In this document: piece by piece, positions 7,504 to 17,225 of the stretch
How positions within the stretch are numbered: position 1 is the stretch's first letter
Layout: every line of letters begins with the position of its first letter
Assembly: GCF_000305775.1 (NCBI RefSeq)
Contig: NC_018866.1
Span: 682,001 to 746,000, forward strand
DNA length: 64,000 nucleotides
Reading direction: 5' to 3'
DNA from: Dehalobacter sp. DCA
GTDB taxonomy: Bacteria; Bacillota; Desulfitobacteriia; Desulfitobacteriales; Syntrophobotulaceae
Made by a program: the position numbers and the translations under genes
The notes under the pieces: model-generated
Told to the model about the DNA's origin: nothing
What the model saw: the letters and a program-made list of their open reading frames with translations, nothing else
The model's database searches: none

Positions 7504-8442
7504 TTAAAAATGGGACAGCACAAGTATCAGCAATGGGATTGATAAACAGCTAAGCAAGGTTGAAATCAGCACCGTCTGTGATGCCAGACGTGCATCATTC
7601 TTATATTCAATCGCCATTAAAACCGTATTGGTCGCAATAGGCATGCCGGCCATGATGACCGGGATGGCAATCAGCCACATCTGATCAATCCGAAAGATAT
7701 ATTTGACCAAAACCAGGGTTAATAACGGCATCACAAGCAATCTGACGACCGACAGGATATAAATGCCGATATCACTGAACATCTTTTGGAGCGGCAGTTC
7801 ACTTAATGTCGCCCCGATGGTCAGCATTGACAGAGGAACACAGGTATTTCCGATCGCATCGATCGTGCCGGTCATGAATTCGGGCAGCGGAACAGCGGTG
7901 ATAAATAAAATGAACCCAATGATACTCGCACCCACGCCCGGATTAATAACCTTTTTCAGGTTTAGCCTTGCAGGATGCCCGGTTTTATCCGTATTCATAA
8001 TTTTAATGCCGAGCGTATACAACAACAAGTTGAACATAATATTGTAGATCGCAGCATAAAATATGGCTTCTTTGCCATAGAGCGCCTGAAATATCGGAAA
8101 GCCTAAAAAGCCTGTATTTGCAAAAACAATTCCGAAATTAAAGATGGCTTCTCTGGTCAGATCTTTGGTCAGGATCTTCGCTGTCAGTTTCCCGACGAGA
8201 AAGGCAAGACCGTAACAGGGTATCGTAAGCAAGAAAACAAAAAGTGCCGTATGCAACCTCTCCGTAGTAAAAGAAACTCTCATCCCGGACAGGATCAGGG
8301 CCGGAAGTGCAATTGTCAGGACAAATTTAGAAAAAACCTGAGTTGCTGCCGGCGGGATAATTTTCACTTTAGCCAGGACATAACCCAGCAAAATCGTTAA
8401 AAACAAAATCCCCAGTTGATTATAGACGCCTTGTAGTTCCAC
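7504..8442 (-). CDS. AEC (auxin efflux carrier) family transporter
   Basis: 312 residues with about ten membrane helices in two inverted five-helix halves, the layout of the AEC/malate-permease family. Recognisable blocks are the N-terminal FLTILLGYVLAKVKIIPPAA, FGIVFANTGFLGFPIFQALYG around residue 105-125, and PVIMAGMPIATNTVLMAIEYKND near residue 270. The start is GTG at 8442 with GGAGAGAG upstream. Family members move carboxylates such as malate across the plasma membrane; the substrate here cannot be told. It stands alone between the micro-protein gene and mutY. Confidence 0.85.
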   Translation of the reverse strand: MELQGVYNQLGILFLTILLGYVLAKVKIIPPAATQVFSKFVLTIALPALILSGMRVSFTTERLHTALFVFLLTIPCYGLAFLVGKLTAKILTKDLTREAIFNFGIVFANTGFLGFPIFQALYGKEAIFYAAIYNIMFNLLLYTLGIKIMNTDKTGHPARLNLKKVINPGVGASIIGFILFITAVPLPEFMTGTIDAIGNTCVPLSMLTIGATLSELPLQKMFSDIGIYILSVVRLLVMPLLTLVLVKYIFRIDQMWLIAIPVIMAGMPIATNTVLMAIEYKNDARLASQTVLISTLLSCLSIPLLILVLSHF

Positions 8443-8497
8443 TTTTCTCTCTCCAATAGTTTAAGCTGAAATTTAACGAAAGTTATACAATTTATTA

Positions 8498-9628
8498 TTA
8501 TATCATAAGCTGAAGTACTTTTTGAAATGCTTTTGGAATCGGCAGGTTCTTCAGTTTCTCCCTGGAAATCCAGGCAAGCCCTGATTTTACTTCTGAGTCC
8601 GGCTTAAGCGAAAACAAAATGACATCCATTTGCCAGACCTGATGTGTGAAAACATGCCGAACGCTGCCCAAGTGTTTAATAAATCGGAGATCTAACTCCC
8701 ATTCCCTACGGTACAGTTCTTCCGCAGAAGGACCGGATTCCTTGTTTACGAGCGGCAGTCCCCACATGTTGCCGAGCAGCTGTGTATTGCTGCGGTACTC
8801 CATTAGAATATCCCCGTCGTTATAGACAAGCGCCGTCCAGTAATCGAAGCGGGCCGCTTTTTTTGCTTTCTTCTTAACCGGCAGGACAGTCTCCCTGTGC
8901 GTACGATGGGCAGTACAGACGGTACACCAGGGACAGTCCCGGCAACCGGGAGTATTGGGTGTACAGCACATTGCGCCAAGTTCCATCAGTGCCTGGGTAA
9001 ATTCGCCCGCCCTATCTTTGGGAATCATTTCTCTAATCATTTCAGCAATTTGCTTTTGAGTTTTTTGCTGACTGATGTCAGCTTCAAGTCCAAGCAGACG
9101 GGTTATGACCCGCAGAACATTCCCATCGACAGCCGGATAAGGCAGATTGTAGGCGATGCTTGCAATAGCCCCAGCCGTATAGTCACCGATTCCTGGCAAA
9201 GCGCGGATTTCCGGATAAGTGCGCGGAAAATTCCCACTGTACCTGTCGCGGACCACGACGGCAGCTTGATGAAGGTTCCTGGCCCGACGGTAGTAGCCGA
9301 GACCTTTCCATAAGGTTAAAACGTCTTCTTCATCTGCGTCAGCCAGACTGCAAATATCCGGGAACCGTTCCAGGAACCTCAGGTAATAATCTATAACCGT
9401 ATCGACCCGTGTTTGCTGAAGCATGATTTCCGACAGCCAGACCGCATAGGGGTCGTTCGTTCTTCTCCAGGGAAGATCCCTTTTATTTTGGTCATACCAG
9501 GCTAATAGTGAATCCGTAATTTCTGTCGATTTAGCGAAGACATCCTTTGATTTAACAACTTTCTCTGTTGATCTAGACAGAATTACTTCCCCTTTCTGTT
9601 GGATATTGCAGCTTTCAGCAGAGCTCAT
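8498..9628 (-). CDS. mutY: A/G-specific adenine DNA glycosylase MutY
   Basis: About 376 residues. It removes adenine mispaired with 8-oxoG. Domain order: HhH-GPD glycosylase (WRRTNDPYAVWLSEIMLQQTRV; LPGIGDYTAGAIASIAY with catalytic Asp in YPAVDGNV), a 4Fe-4S cluster with C-x6-C-x2-C-x5-C spacing (CTPNTPGCRDCPWCTVC region), and a C-terminal NUDIX-like 8-oxoG recognition domain. The start is uncertain: ATG at 9628 overlaps the end of the upstream YhaN-like gene by 14 bp, while an ATG at 9652 is also in frame; either gives an unusual ~40-residue N-terminal extension. The overlap implies co-translation with the YhaO/YhaN-like pair. Confidence 0.93.
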   Translation of the reverse strand: MSSAESCNIQQKGEVILSRSTEKVVKSKDVFAKSTEITDSLLAWYDQNKRDLPWRRTNDPYAVWLSEIMLQQTRVDTVIDYYLRFLERFPDICSLADADEEDVLTLWKGLGYYRRARNLHQAAVVVRDRYSGNFPRTYPEIRALPGIGDYTAGAIASIAYNLPYPAVDGNVLRVITRLLGLEADISQQKTQKQIAEMIREMIPKDRAGEFTQALMELGAMCCTPNTPGCRDCPWCTVCTAHRTHRETVLPVKKKAKKAARFDYWTALVYNDGDILMEYRSNTQLLGNMWGLPLVNKESGPSAEELYRREWELDLRFIKHLGSVRHVFTHQVWQMDVILFSLKPDSEVKSGLAWISREKLKNLPIPKAFQKVLQLMI

Positions 9629-11903
9629 CGGCCATTTTTCGCAATCTGGCATCCGCCGTGCAGAAAATAACCTGACGCAAGTGTGATAGTTCCTGCAGGT
9701 AAGCCAGTGCTTTCTTCCAAAATCTCTCGGTTCCGTTCATTGATCCGGCCAGAAAGAACAGAGGAATCTCAGTGCTGCTGTCCTCAAGGGCGGCTTCGGC
9801 AAGGGCCAGACGATAAGCAAAATAATACGAATAGGCTTCGGCCATCATCAGTTCTTTTTTATCCGACAGGTTCAACGCAAATACCCGTCTCAAAAACCGC
9901 TGTGCTTTAATCTTTAGAACAGTGCCGTTCTCGGCCTGCCATTTTTGCAGCGAGGCTTCAAGCAGTTCCGCCGTATCATCAAGGGTATGCTGTAATTCTT
10001 GATAGGTCTGCCATTGCTGTTTTACGCTCCCGAGTTTTTTCTCCAAGTCATGGTCAATTTTCACAGCCTGACTGTCCTGAAGGTCTTTACGGATCTTCTG
10101 AAGCCGGCTGTTTTTCTCTGAAAGCGCCTGGCGGGAAGCCGCGAGGGCGGCCAACCTTTCTTTTTCCGGCAGACATGCTTCACGTTCCAGTTCGGCAAGC
10201 GGTTCCAAAGTTCTGGACAATTGATCCAGATTCCGCTTATTTAAGGCGATATCATACTGTTTCTTCAGCAAATCATATTCTTTTTCAGTTTCTTCTTTGA
10301 TCCGCAGTTCACGCGCAATCAGCAGCACAGCCTCAAGGACCTCGTCAATATCGGCATCAGACGAGATTCGGTTCTGTAATTTTTCGCGCAGCTGTGATGC
10401 ATATTCCTGCAGTTTCTGTTCTGTTTCCTGCTGTTGTCCTGTCTGTGCCTGCCGCGTCTGAAGCATTTCCGCACTATGGCTGTTTTTCTGCCGGTACTCG
10501 TCCCAACCGCTTTTCCAGGATGGAAAATCGGAAGCCTTGACTATCTCAAAAGCTTTTTGCAGCCGTTGACTGCGGGACAGGATGATTCTGTGCAGTTCCT
10601 TTTCCCTTTTAACCCGTTTCCTGATCAGGTTATAATCCGTCTGGATCCGGTCTGTGGCCTGTCTCTGATTCTGGTACGCTTCGATCTGCCGTATGAATTC
10701 TTGATAGTCTGCAGCTTGATATTTTTGCAGAAGCTTTGTCAGACGCGAAGCCAATCTGTCTTCGATGCTGACTGCGCCGGACCGCCGGATAACCCTCCGG
10801 TCAATCATGCGTCCGAGTACAGAGTCCTGCCATTTTTTCAAGCGTGTGTATGATCGGGCAAGTGAACGTTGGTCTTTGTCAGTCACACCGGCAATCAGCG
10901 CATATTTTTTGAGTTTGGCTTTTTCTTCATAAAGGGACCCTTCCAGTTCCTTCACGGTATCAGCCAAACCGGCAAAGCTTTCAAGTTCCTTCTGCGCGGC
11001 ACGAAGCTCTTCTTCAGTGTTGCGTAAGTACTCCTCCTCATTTTCCGGCAGTTGCCGATAGCCGGATGATCTTAGTGAATCCTGAAGCTCGTTGATGGCC
11101 TGAGTCTGCTGGGTGATCAAAGCTTCGCCCTGTTCCGCCTCTTTTTGAATCAAGGCCCAGGCATAACACTCTTCCCGCAAACCTTCAATCATGTTCCAGT
11201 CAACCTGTTTATCCTGAACAACGGCCGCCAATCGAATCCCGGTATCCCTGCGCAGTTCTTCGAGGCTGGCAAGTTCACCCTGCAGACGGCGCAATTCACG
11301 GTAATCAAGGTTCTCTCTCAGGATAACAAGCCGCTGCTGAATTTTTTCCATCTCAGCAATTTTCTCCGTCATAAGATGCTGTTCAGCCTGCAGGTTCTTA
11401 ATTTCGATTTGCAGAAAGCGCTGTTCCTCCTTCCGGTGGCTTGCCTCTTCCCAATCTCTTCTTAACGCATCATACTCGGCTTTAACCTGAGCCATTCCAT
11501 CCGCCTGTTCTTCGATGCGTTCCTTTGCTCTGGCCAGGGCGTCATGCACCCGTACCAGGGAAAGCTCTTCATTTCCGACCTGCTGGAGATTGGAGACCCT
11601 TCGGTACAAACCATGCTTATTGGTATCCGGCCAGCCAATAAAGCCGCCCTGCCGGATTGCCTCAAAAGTCATATTCAAACCTGTCTGTTCACCGGAAAGC
11701 AGGATTTCTGCCAATCCTTGTCTTTTCCGCTTGTCTGACGGTACTGCCGATACCCGGTCGTCATAGTATTCCTGCAGTAATTGATACAAAGCTTTTGCCA
11801 GCTCGGGTTCCTCCAGATACAGCACCGTAAAATCCCCGGGCAAGGACCACTCTGTATCCCCGAGCAGTGGATGCCCCTGCAGCCCGATCTTATCAATCCT
11901 CAT
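9615..11903 (-). CDS. YhaN/SbcC-like coiled-coil protein lacking ATPase motifs
   Basis: 762 residues from the ATG at 11903, which overlaps the YhaO-like stop by 11 bp; the N-terminus MRIDKIGLQG matches the first strand of YhaN/SbcC heads. The middle (~100-650) is long coiled coil rich in Glu, Gln, Lys and Arg. In true family members a Walker A (GENEAGKST-like) follows the first strands; here the place is taken by YLEEPELAKAL with no GKS/T. Near the C-terminus the Walker B (LDEP-like) is replaced by PLFFLAGSMNG. So the fold and partner are conserved but nucleotide hydrolysis is unlikely. Probable structural or regulatory DNA-end protein; function not established. Confidence 0.7.
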   Translation of the reverse strand: MRIDKIGLQGHPLLGDTEWSLPGDFTVLYLEEPELAKALYQLLQEYYDDRVSAVPSDKRKRQGLAEILLSGEQTGLNMTFEAIRQGGFIGWPDTNKHGLYRRVSNLQQVGNEELSLVRVHDALARAKERIEEQADGMAQVKAEYDALRRDWEEASHRKEEQRFLQIEIKNLQAEQHLMTEKIAEMEKIQQRLVILRENLDYRELRRLQGELASLEELRRDTGIRLAAVVQDKQVDWNMIEGLREECYAWALIQKEAEQGEALITQQTQAINELQDSLRSSGYRQLPENEEEYLRNTEEELRAAQKELESFAGLADTVKELEGSLYEEKAKLKKYALIAGVTDKDQRSLARSYTRLKKWQDSVLGRMIDRRVIRRSGAVSIEDRLASRLTKLLQKYQAADYQEFIRQIEAYQNQRQATDRIQTDYNLIRKRVKREKELHRIILSRSQRLQKAFEIVKASDFPSWKSGWDEYRQKNSHSAEMLQTRQAQTGQQQETEQKLQEYASQLREKLQNRISSDADIDEVLEAVLLIARELRIKEETEKEYDLLKKQYDIALNKRNLDQLSRTLEPLAELEREACLPEKERLAALAASRQALSEKNSRLQKIRKDLQDSQAVKIDHDLEKKLGSVKQQWQTYQELQHTLDDTAELLEASLQKWQAENGTVLKIKAQRFLRRVFALNLSDKKELMMAEAYSYYFAYRLALAEAALEDSSTEIPLFFLAGSMNGTERFWKKALAYLQELSHLRQVIFCTADARLRKMADELC

Positions 11904-13047
11904 AATCTTCCCGTCCCTGACTGATTGCAGCCAATCCAATTTTCTGAACCAATTCCCAACGCCGCTGTTCTTCAGGCCGGTTTTCTGAAGAAAGGCGTTT
12001 TTGGATATCTCTCCTGAATACTTCGCTTAAATCCGGGAAGCCGTTGGTTTGGCGTCTTATAACATTGCCATCGGCGCAAAGAGCCGGACCAGACTGGGAT
12101 GTATGGCAAACCTCAAAGTAGCTGAAGTCTTCGGAGAGAAGCTGATGCAAAGTCTGGACTGTACTTTCCGGATCCGGATATGGCCCAGACAGAACAATCC
12201 GGAACAAATCTCTTTGCCGTTCTTCTTTCGTTGTATCCGCCAAAAGCCCGCTAGCAATCTCTTTGGGTTCAGCCGCCTGCGGCCAGAACTTTTCAATGTA
12301 GTTCCGTCTGCCAAGTTCCACAAAATCAACCTGTGTCAATTTCCCGTCTGTTTCTCCAAAAAGCACGCCATGCGGCCCGCTGTCCTGAAAACTCCTGGCT
12401 TCAGGGGATCCGCAATCTGCCCAGAAAGTATCACCGATCTGATGCAGCCCACTGAATTTCTGCTGATGCCCTAACGCCAGATAGGTTAAACCACTTGCTG
12501 TAATCGCCTCTGGCTCCAGAGGAATAAACCTATCCGTATTTTGTGGGGACGCTATCTCTGCATGGAGCAGCATCATCTGAATAGGTGCGTTGTGTAAGGC
12601 AGGCTGAATCATCCCCAGATCAATCAGCTCCTGACGGTAATTCGTCCATCCCGAGCCATAGATGACAGTCCCTTTGGCCGGAATTTCAATATGGCTGACG
12701 CCCCCCGCAAAGATATGAACATTACCGGGCCATTCAGCAAAACGGTAGGCCGAAGAGATGACCAAAGGATCCTGATCCCCAGGAGTGATAAAGACACGGG
12801 TGTCCTTCAAGCCGGAGAACGATCTGTAGACACGTTCGACCGTTTCTTTACGCGCATTCTCTTGGTCGAATAAATCCCCTGTCACATACAGAAAATCCAC
12901 TTTTTCTTTTTGACAAAGCGTCAAGACGGCTTCGAAGGTATGCCATAAGTCCTGATTACGCATTGCTGTCCAGCAAGCCGGTCCTTCCCAAGAACGGCTG
13001 TCAAATTGAAATCCGGCACAATGCACAAAACGGATGGTACTCGCCAT
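11893..13047 (-). CDS. YhaO/SbcD-like metallophosphoesterase with degenerate active site
   Basis: 384 residues, normal length for YhaO. The calcineurin-like phosphoesterase fold is recognisable throughout, but most metal ligands are replaced. Motif I, normally D-x-H in HAADLHLDS, is HCAGFQFDS. Motif II is intact (VTGDLFD). Motif III, normally GNHD, is GDQD. Motif V, normally GHxH, is GHQQ. Loss of these at once argues against nuclease activity. The C-terminal ~110 residues are the usual YhaO cap region. The start has GTGAGGTG upstream. Gene order YhaO-YhaN-mutY with overlaps points to a shared DNA-maintenance role. Confidence 0.75.
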   Translation of the reverse strand: MASTIRFVHCAGFQFDSRSWEGPACWTAMRNQDLWHTFEAVLTLCQKEKVDFLYVTGDLFDQENARKETVERVYRSFSGLKDTRVFITPGDQDPLVISSAYRFAEWPGNVHIFAGGVSHIEIPAKGTVIYGSGWTNYRQELIDLGMIQPALHNAPIQMMLLHAEIASPQNTDRFIPLEPEAITASGLTYLALGHQQKFSGLHQIGDTFWADCGSPEARSFQDSGPHGVLFGETDGKLTQVDFVELGRRNYIEKFWPQAAEPKEIASGLLADTTKEERQRDLFRIVLSGPYPDPESTVQTLHQLLSEDFSYFEVCHTSQSGPALCADGNVIRRQTNGFPDLSEVFRRDIQKRLSSENRPEEQRRWELVQKIGLAAISQGREDYED

Positions 13048-13227
13048 TTTTTACACCTCACCCTGATGACACCAAAACATCAATCGATCGTCGCTTACCA
13101 GCCATGTAAACATCACAGCAAGCAGAATGTTTGCTGCCAATACTATTTCCCAAGTATGCTGTTATGTTAGTTCTTGGGGACCCCGGCAAATTCCTGCTTA
13201 CGATTGCAACTTACTTTTTCGCTCTAT

Positions 13228-13258
13228 AAAAAATAAAAAGCCAGAAATCTTTCTGGCT
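13228..13258 (-). terminator. Terminator of the 5'-nucleotidase gene
   Basis: Minus strand AGCCAGAAA-ga-TTTCTGGCT followed by TTTTTATTTTTT, 36 bp past the stop codon at 13294. Confidence 0.88.
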
Positions 13259-13293
13259 AAGATCCTGCATGTTTTCAACCAGAAAAACTGCAT

Positions 13294-15267
13294 TTAGACA
13301 GATCTCTGATTGATTCGGGCCAAGCGTCTGCGGCGGGTGACAATCCTGTAAATCGCAAAAATAATCAGCGCTATAACAACAAGAACAACAGAATAGACCG
13401 TCAGGGTTATTTTGTTCGGATTGGCGAGCAGGGATATTGGATGATGGCTGTTATCTACCACTTTTCTTCCAAGTACCATGCCGTAATCATCAGAGATCGT
13501 TGGAACTCCGCCGACTTTAGCAAAGGACTGAAGATATAAGGCGAGGGCCTGCCATTCTTTGACTTCGGCATTATTTCCGGCTGTGTCTTTGACGATCTGG
13601 GCTTCAAAATCTGTAACCGGCATACCATCTTCTGTTTTTGGCACAATCGATAATAGACCGTAAGATTTATCGCCGACGATCGAAAGCATCTGAGCAGAAT
13701 ACAAACCGGCAACCACCCTGTATAATTTGGTATCGTCAATCTTTTCAATAGAGCCGTCCGGCTTCTGCAACACGGCGTCAGTGACCTTATTGAATATCAT
13801 CCGGTTCGGATTATACGTGAAATCAATGCCTGACATGAACAATTGGGCTTCAGCCATCATCGGCGAGATCGAGGCATCTACTTCGCACAAAGTCTTTAAT
13901 TCTTGGCCGGTTAAATAGACAGAAACCAGCGGATACCCCGGAATATTATCCGGACCGATCCCGAGGGAGCTTACGCTAAAGGCGTCGGCTGTTGTGATCG
14001 TCCCTTTAAAAAAGGTACCTCTGATCGTCCCGGCAGGTACAACTGCGACATCCACCGGAACATAGCCGGAACCTTCCGCCTTTTTCACAGCATAAACGTA
14101 GGCATCAGAAATCAGGTTGGCCAATGGATCTTCCTGATGCGTATTCAATATGTCGTTGACCTTCCGGAAGTTATAGGGGGATTCTGCCAATACTTGATCA
14201 TAATTTAACTGAAACGGAGCAAAGAATTTGTCCTGAACCTGTTGTTTGAACTGACTTACAATACCGGCAATCCGCGGATCCTCAGGCAGTCTTTCATCGA
14301 TTGCCGGCAGACGGTAAGCGACAAGTCCCCATTCTGAAGAATCGGATTTTTGAGAAATTTGCAGAACACCGAGGTACTTGCAGCTGTCTCCGGCGGAACA
14401 AATGAGCGTCTTGCCTTCAATGATCGGTTCTTCAAGTTTAGTGTGGGTATGTCCACTGATAATCACGTCAATATCCGGAACTTTTTTTGCCAGGATCCGG
14501 TCTTCAGATTCGGATGCCTTTTCCCAGGTCCCGGAATGAGATAAGCAGACAATTAAATCAACTTTTTCCTGGTCTTTCAGGATCGAAACGATCCGTTCGG
14601 CGTTCGCGACTTGATCCGTGAATTCCACTTCGGCTTTCGGTGCGTTGGATGCCGCATCGTTTCCAATCAGGCCAAAAATACCGATCTTTACCCCATTCTT
14701 TTCAACGATGGTGTATTCGGTGATCCCATAATCCTGATAAGCCTGTTGCAGAGCTGCCAGCGAAGGCGTTAAGCTGCCGTCCTCCTTGGCCGGAAAGGCA
14801 ATATTAGCCTGAACGATCCGGGGCAAAATCTCCCCGTTTTTCCGCGCAGCAACAGCTGCCTGAAGGCTGTCGGCCAGTCCGGAAGCCCTGTAGTCATATT
14901 CGTGATTGCCCAGGGTTACAACATCATACCCCATCTGCCCCATAACGCTTAGCTCCGGGGAGTCTGTCCGAAAAATCGTCTGAAATGGCGTTCCCATGGA
15001 ATAATCTCCGGCATCGAGGAGCAATGCATCCGGGTCATTCTCTTTCTCTGCAGCAATGGCGCTCTGGAGTCTGGCAAATCCGCCTGACTGGTTTATCACA
15101 CCGTTTTGTTCATCCTTGACCGGCAGGAGATGATCATGCATGTCATGTGTAAACAAAATCGTCATACTCTTCTGAGTTTCGGCCGAGGCAATAGGAGAAT
15201 TCATAGGCAAAACAAACATTGTGCCAATCAGGAAAGCAACCAAAGCAAATTGGATTCTTTTCATCAT
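13294..15267 (-). CDS. Surface 5'-nucleotidase / 2',3'-cyclic phosphodiesterase family protein
   Basis: 657 residues. An N-terminal signal peptide (MMKRIQFALVAFLIGTMFVL, cleavage near ASA-E at ~30) directs export. Residues ~35-330 are the metallophosphoesterase domain with all ligands present: FTHDMHDH, LDAGDY, LGNHEYDY, LSHSG and ISGHTHTK. Residues ~355-560 are the 5'-nucleotidase C-terminal domain (substrate-specificity half). A single membrane helix near 620-645 followed by RRRRLAR anchors it, leaving the enzyme on the outer face of the membrane. The likely job is dephosphorylation of extracellular nucleotides for salvage. AGGAGG precedes two adjacent ATGs (15267 and 15264). Monocistronic, with its own terminator. 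Confidence 0.9.
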   Translation of the reverse strand: MMKRIQFALVAFLIGTMFVLPMNSPIASAETQKSMTILFTHDMHDHLLPVKDEQNGVINQSGGFARLQSAIAAEKENDPDALLLDAGDYSMGTPFQTIFRTDSPELSVMGQMGYDVVTLGNHEYDYRASGLADSLQAAVAARKNGEILPRIVQANIAFPAKEDGSLTPSLAALQQAYQDYGITEYTIVEKNGVKIGIFGLIGNDAASNAPKAEVEFTDQVANAERIVSILKDQEKVDLIVCLSHSGTWEKASESEDRILAKKVPDIDVIISGHTHTKLEEPIIEGKTLICSAGDSCKYLGVLQISQKSDSSEWGLVAYRLPAIDERLPEDPRIAGIVSQFKQQVQDKFFAPFQLNYDQVLAESPYNFRKVNDILNTHQEDPLANLISDAYVYAVKKAEGSGYVPVDVAVVPAGTIRGTFFKGTITTADAFSVSSLGIGPDNIPGYPLVSVYLTGQELKTLCEVDASISPMMAEAQLFMSGIDFTYNPNRMIFNKVTDAVLQKPDGSIEKIDDTKLYRVVAGLYSAQMLSIVGDKSYGLLSIVPKTEDGMPVTDFEAQIVKDTAGNNAEVKEWQALALYLQSFAKVGGVPTISDDYGMVLGRKVVDNSHHPISLLANPNKITLTVYSVVLVVIALIIFAIYRIVTRRRRLARINQRSV

Positions 15268-15315
15268 CTTTCCCTCCTAAATTTCTATGTCTATGCTATC
15301 GGTCTACCTATCTAT

Positions 15316-16269
15316 CTATCTATGCGCTATGTTATTCTTGCCAATCTTGGAACTTAGCCACTGAATTATATCCTGAAGAACTTGAGAACGATCCGTTTCA
15401 TTGTGCAGTTCATGTCTGCAGTTTTCATATTGTTTTACGGTAACATCACGTATTCCAGCTTGTTGGTAACGCAGACGCAGAGCTGTGATAATTTCTCCGT
15501 AGTGTCCGACAGGATCCATTTGACCGGAGAGGATCAGAATCGGGATGTCTTTCGGGATCTTCCTGATGTTAGACTTCTTTTGCACTTGCAAAATTCCGGC
15601 AAAAAAATCATGATAAAAATTCAAAGTACAGGTTCCCCCGCAGTGAATATCCTGAATATATTCATCGACAACAAGCGGATTGGTGGTAAGCCAGTCAAAT
15701 TCCGTCCTGGTTTCTGCGCATCGGGCATTGAAGTTTTTAAAAGTCAGCTCATGAATGAATTTGCTTTTGTAAAGCTTTCCTTTGACCAGAGCCATCATCC
15801 GACATAAAAAGCGGCCAAAATACAGCATAAACGTCGTGTCTCCGCCCGGTCCGGATAAAATAACCCCCTGTACTCCCTGCTCATCTCCATAGAGATGCAT
15901 ATAATGCTGAAGAATAAAGCTTCCCATACTATGACCAAAAATGAACAACGGCAGTCCGGGATTTTCTTTTTTGATCAGGGCAACAGAATCGTAGACATCA
16001 TGTACCATATGGTTCCAGCCGTCTTGACCTGCAAAACCTTCCAGGCCTTGTTTTTCAGCTGTTTTGCCATGGCCTCTTTGGTCGTAGGCATAAACAATGT
16101 ACCCTGCCTCCGTCAGCTCCCTTGCAAACAGTGCATATCTGCCGGAATGCTCCGATATCCCGTGGATAATCAAGATGATTGCTTTGGCAGGGAGTGTATC
16201 CGGCTCCCATTTGGCTGTAAATAGTTGATCCGAAGGATAGATATTCCAGGAATTCTGCTTTTCTCTCAT
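15316..16269 (-). CDS. Alpha/beta hydrolase, monoacylglycerol lipase/lysophospholipase-like
   Basis: 317 residues, serine hydrolase fold. Visible: oxyanion strand IIHGISEHSGRYALF, YAYDQRGHGKT, nucleophile elbow FGHSMGSF (Ser ~116), acid LSGQMDPVG (~250) and His in CRHELHNE (~282). The HGxxEHSGRY and QRGHGxS patterns are those of the monoglyceride-lipase/PldB branch. No signal peptide, so cytoplasmic or peripheral. AAGGGG precedes the ATG. The stop codon lies inside a (TAGA)n tetranucleotide tract (15304-15323). Transcribed toward the nucleotidase gene, 48 bp away. Confidence 0.88.
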   Translation of the reverse strand: MREKQNSWNIYPSDQLFTAKWEPDTLPAKAIILIIHGISEHSGRYALFARELTEAGYIVYAYDQRGHGKTAEKQGLEGFAGQDGWNHMVHDVYDSVALIKKENPGLPLFIFGHSMGSFILQHYMHLYGDEQGVQGVILSGPGGDTTFMLYFGRFLCRMMALVKGKLYKSKFIHELTFKNFNARCAETRTEFDWLTTNPLVVDEYIQDIHCGGTCTLNFYHDFFAGILQVQKKSNIRKIPKDIPILILSGQMDPVGHYGEIITALRLRYQQAGIRDVTVKQYENCRHELHNETDRSQVLQDIIQWLSSKIGKNNIAHR

Positions 16270-16513
16270 TCTATTCCCCTTAACGGCAAATTAGAGGTAT
16301 GTACATTCGTTTAATGAAAACACTCGTTTAATGAAAACTGATCACACCTAATATATCATCTTGAAGACAAATTATCATCCTTTTCCCACGTTATAAATAT
16401 TTCCAGAATTTTGGACATGCCTTTTTTCCAATGAATTGTTAAAATACTGGTAAGAAGCGAACGAGACCGGTACAGAATCTAGATGAAAAAATTTGACGGA
16501 GTGGAGGATTTCA

Positions 16514-17191
16514 ATGACGAAAAAAATCGTTGTGACGCTGCTTCTTTCTGCTATCCTGATTCTCGGCTTAGCTCAAGTAACGTCTGCTGCCCTCGGCGAT
16601 ACACTTCTGAAGACAGGCTCGACGGGGACGGATGTCGTCGAACTACAAACCAAACTCAACTATCTGGGTTACAGTGTCGGCACAGTGGATGGAATTTTCG
16701 GACTCAAAACACAAGCCGGTGTCATCGCTTTTCAGAAAGCCAAGAATTTATCGGCTGACGGAATTGTTGGGCCGATCACGGCTTCAGCCATAAACACCGC
16801 CTATACGAATAAAGCGCAGGGCGTCAAAGCCAGCACGATTGTTGCGACGGCCCAGAAATATATTGGTGTCCCCTACAAATGGGGAGGCACTTCCCCATCG
16901 ACTGGGTTTGATTGTTCCGGATTTGTTCAATATGTTTTTGCGCAAAACGGCATTACCCTGCCGCGTATTTCCAGGGATCAGTACCTGGTTGGCAAAGCGG
17001 TTAGTTTCGTTAATTTACAACCCGGAGATATCGTTTTCTTTTCAATGGCCCGAAACGGTGTCGTTGATCATGACGGGATTTACATCGGCAATAACCAGTT
17101 TATCAATGCTTCAAGCTCCAAGGGTGTTGCTGTATATAGTTTCGGAACCTATTGGAAATCTGTCTATATCGGGGCAAAACGGGTGATCTGA
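16514..17191 (+). CDS. Secreted peptidoglycan hydrolase: PG-binding + NlpC/P60
   Basis: 225 residues from the ATG at 16514, which has GGAGG 8 nt upstream and begins a signal peptide (MTKKIVVTLLLSAILILGLA, cleavage near TSAA). Residues ~32-95 are a peptidoglycan-binding_1 domain (GSTGTDVVELQTKLNYLG...GIVGPITASAI). Residues ~108-225 are an NlpC/P60 endopeptidase with Cys in GFDCSGFVQYVF, His in DHDGIYIG and a third polar residue after NASSSKG. It cleaves D-Glu-(meso-DAP) stem-peptide bonds in the wall, in growth, spore cortex lysis or separation. Single gene with a strong shared terminator downstream. Confidence 0.9.
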   Translation: MTKKIVVTLLLSAILILGLAQVTSAALGDTLLKTGSTGTDVVELQTKLNYLGYSVGTVDGIFGLKTQAGVIAFQKAKNLSADGIVGPITASAINTAYTNKAQGVKASTIVATAQKYIGVPYKWGGTSPSTGFDCSGFVQYVFAQNGITLPRISRDQYLVGKAVSFVNLQPGDIVFFSMARNGVVDHDGIYIGNNQFINASSSKGVAVYSFGTYWKSVYIGAKRVI

Positions 17192-17225
17192 AAATAAATA
17201 CAAACGATAAAACGTAACGAAGCAT

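Noticed and set aside
15304-15323. (TAGA)n tract at the hydrolase stop codon as a phase-variation switch
   Set aside because: The first in-frame TAG stays in place whatever the unit number, so length changes would not alter the protein.
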